Shown here in pieces: positions 6,791-10,768 of a stretch of 10,768 nucleotides of DNA. Source of the DNA: Vulcanimicrobiota bacterium (GTDB lineage: Bacteria > Vulcanimicrobiota > Vulcanimicrobiia > Vulcanimicrobiales > Vulcanimicrobiaceae); the NCBI GenBank assembly GCA_019233415.1, contig JAFAMK010000255.1:1-10768 (forward strand). Reading direction: 5' to 3'. Every line of letters begins with the position of its first letter. Position 1 is the stretch's first letter. The notes under the pieces were generated by a model. The model was not told the origin of the DNA. It worked only from the letters and a program-made list of their open reading frames with translations, and searched no databases. A program made the position numbers and the translations under genes.

Positions 6791-7711
6791 ATGGCGGCGC
6801 CGGCGAAGGTCGTACGCTGGCTGCTCGCCGACGGCACGGACCCGTCGATCCGCTGGCAAACGATGCGCGACCTCACTGACACACCCGCCGACGCAATCGC
6901 GACCGAACGCGCGCGCGTCGCATCGGAAGGCTGGGGCGCACAGGTCCTCGCTCTGCAAGCCCCCGGCGGCCACTGGGGCGGAGCCGACGACGAAGGCTGG
7001 ATGACCACCGTCCACGCCCTCGTCCTCCTCAAAGACTTCGGCCTCGACCCAACGAGCGATGCCGCCCGCACCGCAATCGACCGTGTCCGCAACGGCATCA
7101 CCTGGTACCAGCTCGACAACCGCCCATACTTCGACGGCGAAACCGAGCCGTGCATCAACGGCGCGATCCTCGCCACCGGCGCCTACTTCGGCACCGCCTC
7201 CGACAAGCTCGTGGACCGTCTCCTCAGCGAACAACTTGCCGACGGCGGCTGGAACTGCGAAGCTCCACCCAGCACGCGCTCCTCGTTCCACAGCACGATC
7301 CGCGTCCTAGAGGGCTTGCTGGAGTACGAGAAATCAAACGGCGCGAAGCCTGCGATCACGGAAGCCCGCGAGCGCGCACAAACCTACCTGCTAGAGCGCG
7401 GAATGCTCCGCTCGAAGCGAACCGGCGAAGTCATCGACCGCACCTGGCTCCGCTTCGCCTACCCACCTACCTGGCACTACGACGTCCTCCGCGGCCTCGA
7501 CTACCTCCGCAGCGCAAACGTCAAACCCGACAACCGCATCGCCGAAGCAATAACCGTCGTCGAACAGCGCCGCCACCAAAACGGCCGCTGGCCCCTCAAC
7601 CGCCGCTACGCCGAACACCACATCCTCGACATGGAACCCGGCATCGGCCGAGCCAGCTGGTGGAACACCCTACGCGCGCTCCGCGTCTTGGACTGGTACG
7701 CAGCGTCGTAA
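6791..7711 (+). CDS. Squalene-cyclase/prenyltransferase-like toroid protein, function unknown
   Basis: This 306-residue protein belongs to an uncharacterised group within the terpenoid cyclase/protein prenyltransferase superfamily. QW-like repeats are visible: QAPGGHWGG (residues 56-64), EQLADGGWNCE (147-157) and HQNGRWPLN (262-270). DPSIRWQTMRDL (17-28) begins the fold. It is about half the length of a squalene-hopene cyclase and I see no DxDD catalytic motif, so hopanoid cyclisation is unlikely. C121 (EPCINGAIL), C156 (GGWNC), H167 (SSFHSTI) and H229 (PTWHYDVLRG) lie in blocks I recall as conserved in relatives and could form a metal or active site; that is inference. The ATG is the base right after the glyQS stop (0 bp), so it is almost surely co-transcribed. 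No signal peptide or membrane segment is seen. Confidence 0.88.
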   Translation: MAAPAKVVRWLLADGTDPSIRWQTMRDLTDTPADAIATERARVASEGWGAQVLALQAPGGHWGGADDEGWMTTVHALVLLKDFGLDPTSDAARTAIDRVRNGITWYQLDNRPYFDGETEPCINGAILATGAYFGTASDKLVDRLLSEQLADGGWNCEAPPSTRSSFHSTIRVLEGLLEYEKSNGAKPAITEARERAQTYLLERGMLRSKRTGEVIDRTWLRFAYPPTWHYDVLRGLDYLRSANVKPDNRIAEAITVVEQRRHQNGRWPLNRRYAEHHILDMEPGIGRASWWNTLRALRVLDWYAAS

Positions 7712-7757
7712 CGGCGCAGGTCGAAACCACCTCTTCCACTTTCAGTATACCGCACGA

Positions 7758-7781
7758 CCGGGGCCTTGCGGCAAGCCCCGG
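7758..7781. other. Strong GC-rich hairpin upstream of the flavin monooxygenase
   Basis: CCGGGGC (7758-7764) pairs with GCCCCGG (7775-7781) and, after one bulged C, TTG (7766-7768) pairs with CAA (7772-7774) around a CGG loop. The stem has 10 pairs. No T-run follows on either strand, so it is not a classical intrinsic terminator. It may end the glyQS transcript by another route, or serve as an operator, since it covers the candidate -35 of the next gene. Confidence 0.5.
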
Positions 7782-7796
7782 GGCGTGACGTACAAT
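7766..7796 (+). promoter_or_regulatory. Candidate promoter of the flavin monooxygenase gene
   Basis: TTGCGG (7766-7771) and TACAAT (7791-7796, 5/6 match to the -10 consensus) are separated by 19 bp. That is long for sigma70 but typical of promoters activated by MerR-type regulators. The -35 lies in the hairpin at 7758-7781. On the minus strand TTGCCG (7774-7769) and TATACT (7749-7744) also stand 19 bp apart, but that direction would read antisense into the toroid-protein gene. The -10 is plausible; the rest is weak. Confidence 0.35.
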
Positions 7797-7842
7797 CGCC
7801 CACTGATGCGCTAGAACCGGCGGAAGAGGAGCGAGTGGGGCG

Positions 7843-9315
7843 GTGATCGAGCATGCGGTGGTGATCGTCGGAGGGGGTCCGACGGGGTTGATGTTGGCGG
7901 GTGAGCTGGCGTTGGCAGGTGTCGACGTTGCCATCGTCGAGCGGCGTGTTAGCCAGGACCTGGCGGGTAAGCGCGCGGGCGGCTTGCACGCGCGCACGAT
8001 CGAGGTTCTCGACCAGCGCGGCATCGCCGAGCGGTTTCTCTCGGAGGGAACGCCGGCGCAGGTCGCGGGCTTTGCCTGGATTCGCTTGGACATCAGCGAC
8101 TTTCCCACGCGGTACAACTACGGGCTTGCGCTGTGGCAGAAGCACATCGAACGCATCTTGGCCGGCTGGGTCGACGAGCTCGCGGTGCCGATCTATCGCG
8201 GACGTGAGGCAACGGATTTCGCGCAGGACGACACCGGCGTCGACGTGACGCTGTCCGACGGTCAAACGTTACGGACGCGCTATCTGGTCGGGTGCGACGG
8301 CGGACGCAGTATGGTCCGGAAAACAGCCGGAATCGCGTTCCCCGGGTGGGACGCGTCGACGAGCAGTCTGCTCGCCGAAGTCGAGATCACGGGAGAGCCG
8401 GAATGGGGCCTCCGGCAGGACGCGCTCGGCGCCCATGCGTGGAGCAAGCTCGAAGACGGAGAGTTCGCGGGCGTGATGGTGACGGAACAGCACGCCCGTG
8501 CCACCAGCGAAGAACCCGCGTTGCGCGATCTCAGCGAGGCACTCATCGCCGTCTACGGTACCGACTATGGAGTCCACAACCCCCGGACGATCTCCCGGTT
8601 CACCGACATGGCGCGCCAAGCCGCGACCTACCGCGAACGGCGCGTTCTGCTCGCGGGCGACGCCGCGCACGTGCATTCCCCGATCGGCGGACAGGGATTC
8701 AATATCGGCCTGCAAGACGCGGTGAATCTCGGATGGAAGCTGGCCCAAGTCGTCAAGCAAACAGCGCCTGAACGTCTCCTCGACACGTATCACACCGAGC
8801 GCCACCCCGTCGGTGCCCGCGTCTTGCGCACCACGATGGCGCAAGTGGCGGTTCTCCGCGGCTTGGACGACCGTATCGAAGCGCTGCGCGAAACGCTGGC
8901 CGAGATCTTCCGCATGGACGAACCGCGCAAGCGATTCGCCGCGATGATGTCCGGCCTGGACGTTCACTACGACCTCGGCGAGGGACACCCACTACTCGGG
9001 CGCCGCATGCCCGATCTCGACCTCGTCACCGCCGACGGCCCGCTGCGCGTCTTCACCCTGCTGCACGGTGCCCGGCCGGTACTCATCAACCTCGGTGGAC
9101 CTGGCGCCATCGACATCACGCAATGGGCCGACCGAGTTCAGCTGATCGACGCGACGTACGCTGGTACATGGGAGCTTCCGGTACTCGGAACGGTCGCCGC
9201 TCCCACCGCCGTGTTGATTCGTCCCGACGGCCATGTAGCGTGGGTGGGGGACGCTACGCAGCAGGGCGTCACCGACGCACTGACCACGTGGTTCGGTCCG
9301 CCTAACGAGCAGTAG
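7843..9315 (+). CDS. Class A FAD-dependent monooxygenase (rifampicin-monooxygenase/PheA-TfdB type)
   Basis: This 490-residue protein has all the hallmarks of single-component flavin aromatic hydroxylases, which use NAD(P)H and O2. These are IVGGGPTGLMLAGELALAG (residues 8-26, GxGxxG dinucleotide fold ending at VERR 32-35), RAGGLHARTIEVLDQRG (44-60), the DG motif YLVGCDGGRSMVRK (147-160) and the GD motif LLAGDAAHVHSPIGGQGFN (269-287). The C-terminal 110 residues (from about LLGRRMPDLDL) look like the thioredoxin-like domain of this family, with no CxxC. The length and the GGLHARTIEVLDQRG block recall rifampicin monooxygenases (Rox) and polyketide hydroxylases; the substrate is unproven. The start is GTG with AGGAG (7827-7831) 11 bases upstream. 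It ends with tandem stops TAG TGA. It is transcribed alone and converges on the NYN gene. Confidence 0.93.
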   Translation: MIEHAVVIVGGGPTGLMLAGELALAGVDVAIVERRVSQDLAGKRAGGLHARTIEVLDQRGIAERFLSEGTPAQVAGFAWIRLDISDFPTRYNYGLALWQKHIERILAGWVDELAVPIYRGREATDFAQDDTGVDVTLSDGQTLRTRYLVGCDGGRSMVRKTAGIAFPGWDASTSSLLAEVEITGEPEWGLRQDALGAHAWSKLEDGEFAGVMVTEQHARATSEEPALRDLSEALIAVYGTDYGVHNPRTISRFTDMARQAATYRERRVLLAGDAAHVHSPIGGQGFNIGLQDAVNLGWKLAQVVKQTAPERLLDTYHTERHPVGARVLRTTMAQVAVLRGLDDRIEALRETLAEIFRMDEPRKRFAAMMSGLDVHYDLGEGHPLLGRRMPDLDLVTADGPLRVFTLLHGARPVLINLGGPGAIDITQWADRVQLIDATYAGTWELPVLGTVAAPTAVLIRPDGHVAWVGDATQQGVTDALTTWFGPPNEQ

Positions 9316-9342
9316 TGACCTAACGACGCGTCGGCGGACGCG

Positions 9343-9381
9343 GCCCGCCCCGCGGGCTTCTCCACCGTTTCGCAGGTGGAG
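9343..9381. terminator. Paired hairpins between convergent genes, probable terminator region
   Basis: Two adjacent stems lie between the stop of the monooxygenase (9315) and the stop of the NYN gene (9411). GCCCGC (9343-9348) pairs with GCGGGC (9352-9357) around CCC, and CTCCACC (9360-9366) pairs with GGTGGAG (9375-9381) around an 8-base loop. The position suggests transcription ends here from both sides, but no clear T-run follows on either strand, so the mechanism is uncertain. Confidence 0.5.
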
Positions 9382-9410
9382 TAGCGCTGCGGTTCGTTGA
9401 GCGTGAATCG

Positions 9411-10046
9411 CTATTCGAGCATTCCTGCGTGGCTTGGAATCGAAGGTGCGGGCGACGGATCACCCGCCGCGCCCGTAAGGATCGGCGTCAACCACGGGGA
9501 GCCATTCGGAGCAGCGTGAGCTGATACGGTCGGAGAGCCTATGCCGTGTTGCGCGATGCCGAGAGCCAGCAATTCGATTCTCGTCAGAACGGTGAATCGG
9601 AGCCTCATGCGCGCGAGCATGCGAGTGGGTTGAGATTCGACGACGAAGGCTCTGATTGGGAAGTATTTGCTGGCAAGCTTCAGTGCATAGAGGTGATCGC
9701 CATCGCTGCCCAAGACAACGGCCTTGTCGGCACGGTTCGACAGATGTGCATCAAAGAGGTCTGCGGCCACAGCCACGTCGATCGCCTTTTCGAGGCGGGT
9801 GGCTTTTTGTCGGTATCCCTGAAACCAGTCCAGCCGTTCCACGTGTCGGTTTGCCGCTACGAACGCCTTCCATCGGCGACTCCACGGCTCGGTCGGCGAT
9901 GGGTTGCCGTAGAAACGCGCGAAGGTCAGATGATCCGGTCCTACCACCCTGGTGAGAAGAGGACGAAGCGCCGGATAACCCAGATCGAGGCGGCCGAGCG
10001 CGCCGAGTAGGTTTGAGCCGTCGATGAGAACGGCTACGCGAGTCAT
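9411..10046 (-). CDS. NYN-domain (PIN-like, LabA/YacP-related) putative ribonuclease
   Basis: This 211-residue protein has an N-terminal NYN domain. VAVLIDGSNLLGAL (residues 4-17) is the first strand with acidic D9 and the conserved Asn12. ARFYGNPS (43-50) is the second strand. EKAIDVAVAADLF (86-98) has the K/D pair with D90, and KAVVLGSDGDHLYALKLA (108-125) replaces the usual SGDSDF with GSDGD (D115, D117). These acidic residues normally bind Mg2+ for RNA cleavage, so nuclease activity is plausible. The last ~50 residues (from about 160) look low-complexity, rich in Pro, Ser, Ala and Gly. GC is lower than in neighbours: sample lines inside the gene count 52-57%, against 73% in the carbonic anhydrase gene, hinting at different ancestry. 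No Shine-Dalgarno sequence precedes the ATG. Partner and target RNA unknown. Confidence 0.85.
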   Translation of the reverse strand: MTRVAVLIDGSNLLGALGRLDLGYPALRPLLTRVVGPDHLTFARFYGNPSPTEPWSRRWKAFVAANRHVERLDWFQGYRQKATRLEKAIDVAVAADLFDAHLSNRADKAVVLGSDGDHLYALKLASKYFPIRAFVVESQPTRMLARMRLRFTVLTRIELLALGIAQHGIGSPTVSAHAAPNGSPWLTPILTGAAGDPSPAPSIPSHAGMLE

Positions 10047-10060
10047 GGCCGAATACGGCG

Positions 10061-10095
10061 AAAAGAGAAACCCGCCGGCAGGTCATGACGGCGGG
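10061..10095 (-). terminator. Terminator-like hairpin with T-rich tail in the NYN gene leader
   Basis: Read on the minus strand, CCCGCCG (10095-10089) pairs with CGGCGGG (10077-10071) across an 11-base loop, and the stem is followed at once by TTTCTCTTTT (10070-10061). This has the form of an intrinsic terminator. It lies only 14 bases before the NYN start codon and downstream of a promoter-like sequence. It could end the transcript of the upstream YyaL-type gene or act as an attenuator of the NYN gene. Confidence 0.6.
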
Positions 10096-10107
10096 GGTGT
10101 TGCTGCA

Positions 10108-10137
10108 ATGCTACTAGGTTGAAAGCATCCGTGTCAA
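10108..10137 (-). promoter_or_regulatory. Candidate promoter of the NYN-domain gene
   Basis: On the minus strand TTGACA (10137-10132) is a perfect -35, and TAGCAT (10113-10108) matches the -10 consensus at 4 of 6 positions, with an 18-bp spacer like that of the ArsR promoter. Transcription would start near 10101, in the short palindrome TTGC-A-GCAA (10108-10100), leaving a leader of about 55 nt. A second small hairpin, GCCG-TATT-CGGC (10059-10048), touches the start codon. Confidence 0.5.
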
Positions 10138-10184
10138 GCTCCATTCCGCTGAGCGTGAACGAGAAGAGAGGCGAATGTAAATAC

Positions 10185-10768
10185 TCAATACCCGGTTAGC
10201 TGCGCCGTCATCGTCGCGGGATCGGTGGTCGGCAGTTGGCAGGACCCGTGCTCGCAGATGTAAGCTGTCGGGAGTCCTGTCAGGACCATCTTGCGCGAGG
10301 CGAGGGGCGCGAGGTTCGCGAGCGCCTCGATTTCGGCGCCTTCCGAGGCGCCCAACAGTACGCGGTTCGGCAAGAATAGTCGCCGCAGCGGCTCCAGCAA
10401 GGGCGTGAGCGACGACTCGCCGATCATGAACGGCGCTTCGCTGGGAGGCCACACGAGGACGACCTCGCGTGGTGTGTCGACGAAGTAATCCAGGGCGAGC
10501 AGCATCTCGTGCAGCGCCGTCGGATGTTCCGTTAGCGTTGGCGTGTAGAAGCGTAGGGCACGCTGGGCGATCGTGCGCCAGCGGGTGTCGCCAGTGATGG
10601 TGTGGAGGCGTAGTGCGTTCAACACAGCGACGGAGGCGCCGGTGGGTTCGGCGCCGTCGTAGTTCGGTTTTTCGCGCGCGACCAGCGTTTCGTGGTCGCT
10701 CGCGGTGCGGTACCAGCCGCCGCGTTCTGCGTCGGCGAAGAGGGCTTCCGTGCCGTCCGCGAGCGCGA
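10185..10768 (-). CDS. YyaL/SSP411-type thioredoxin-domain protein, C-terminal part
   Basis: The gene runs out of the right edge, so only its last ~193 residues are seen, open from the edge to TGA at 10185. They match the C-terminal (alpha/alpha)-barrel region of the YyaL/SSP411 (human SPATA20-like) family. Signs are GGWYRTASDHETLVAREK, then DGAEPTGASVAVLNALRL, where relatives have a similar DGA-PSGN block, then a long helical stretch. The tail TAYICEHGSCQLPTTDP carries two cysteines at the place where relatives have CxxxxC near the end. Full-length members have about 650-700 residues and begin with a DUF255 thioredoxin-like domain, which would lie right of the window. The biochemical role of the family is not established. 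The first bases visible at the edge belong to coding sequence. Confidence 0.88.
   Translation of the reverse strand, partial: ALADGTEALFADAERGGWYRTASDHETLVAREKPNYDGAEPTGASVAVLNALRLHTITGDTRWRTIAQRALRFYTPTLTEHPTALHEMLLALDYFVDTPREVVLVWPPSEAPFMIGESSLTPLLEPLRRLFLPNRVLLGASEGAEIEALANLAPLASRKMVLTGLPTAYICEHGSCQLPTTDPATMTAQLTGY

Noticed and set aside
4751..7291. An 846-codon open frame on the minus strand antisense to glyQS and the toroid-protein gene
   Set aside because: It is a shadow of strong GC-rich third-position codon bias. The plus-strand products are clear conserved families, and the antisense translation resembles nothing.
7712..7842. A small RNA gene or CRISPR fragment in the gap before the monooxygenase
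   Set aside because: There is a single hairpin and no spaced direct repeats. No tRNA-like cloverleaf or known RNA motif is seen.
9546..10010. A 154-codon plus-strand open frame inside the NYN gene
   Set aside because: It is opposite a recognisable NYN domain, has no family pattern and no ribosome binding site that I can see.

Overview
The window is high-GC DNA, by hand count of sample lines about 70% in most genes. It is packed with ordinary metabolic and housekeeping genes, often separated by 0-4 bp overlaps, with no mobile element, phage gene, CRISPR array or RNA gene that I can see. The single-chain (alpha2) glycyl-tRNA synthetase, the squalene-cyclase-like protein and the frequent GTG starts fit a high-GC soil bacterium of the Terrabacteria type (Actinobacteria, Chloroflexi or Candidatus Eremiobacterota). 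The exact phylum cannot be settled from this sequence.

Left part, minus strand (39-5313): reading with transcription, a secreted 623-residue protein of unknown function (3442-5313), a DMT/EamA membrane transporter (2395-3441), an HSL-type esterase (1445-2398) and a beta-carbonic anhydrase (917-1408) form one compact run. The first two genes abut and the next two overlap by ATGA, so they are probably co-transcribed and translationally coupled. Next comes an ArsR-type repressor with an AHSA1/SRPBCC partner (554-868 and 39-557, again an ATGA overlap). This pair has its own near-consensus promoter, TTGACA-N18-TATACT. The spacer of that promoter is filled by a perfect inverted repeat, ATGCAAC-N6-GTTGCAT, a very likely autoregulatory operator.

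Middle, plus strand (5447-9315): a 133-bp divergent intergenic region leads to glycyl-tRNA synthetase. A squalene-cyclase-like alpha-toroid protein of unknown function starts on the base after the synthetase stop codon. After a 131-bp gap containing a strong hairpin and a candidate promoter comes a class A flavin monooxygenase resembling rifampicin monooxygenase-type enzymes.

Right part, minus strand (9411-10768): an NYN/PIN-like ribonuclease-domain protein of distinctly lower GC is preceded by a promoter-like sequence. Between that promoter and the start codon lies a terminator-like hairpin with a T-rich tail, a possible attenuator. The window ends inside the C-terminal part of a YyaL/SSP411-type thioredoxin-domain protein. 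The most notable points are the ArsR operator, the possible attenuator of the NYN gene, the uncharacterised secreted-protein/transporter/esterase operon and the toroid protein coupled to glycyl-tRNA synthetase. I found no clear evidence of a wholly new defence or mobile system.
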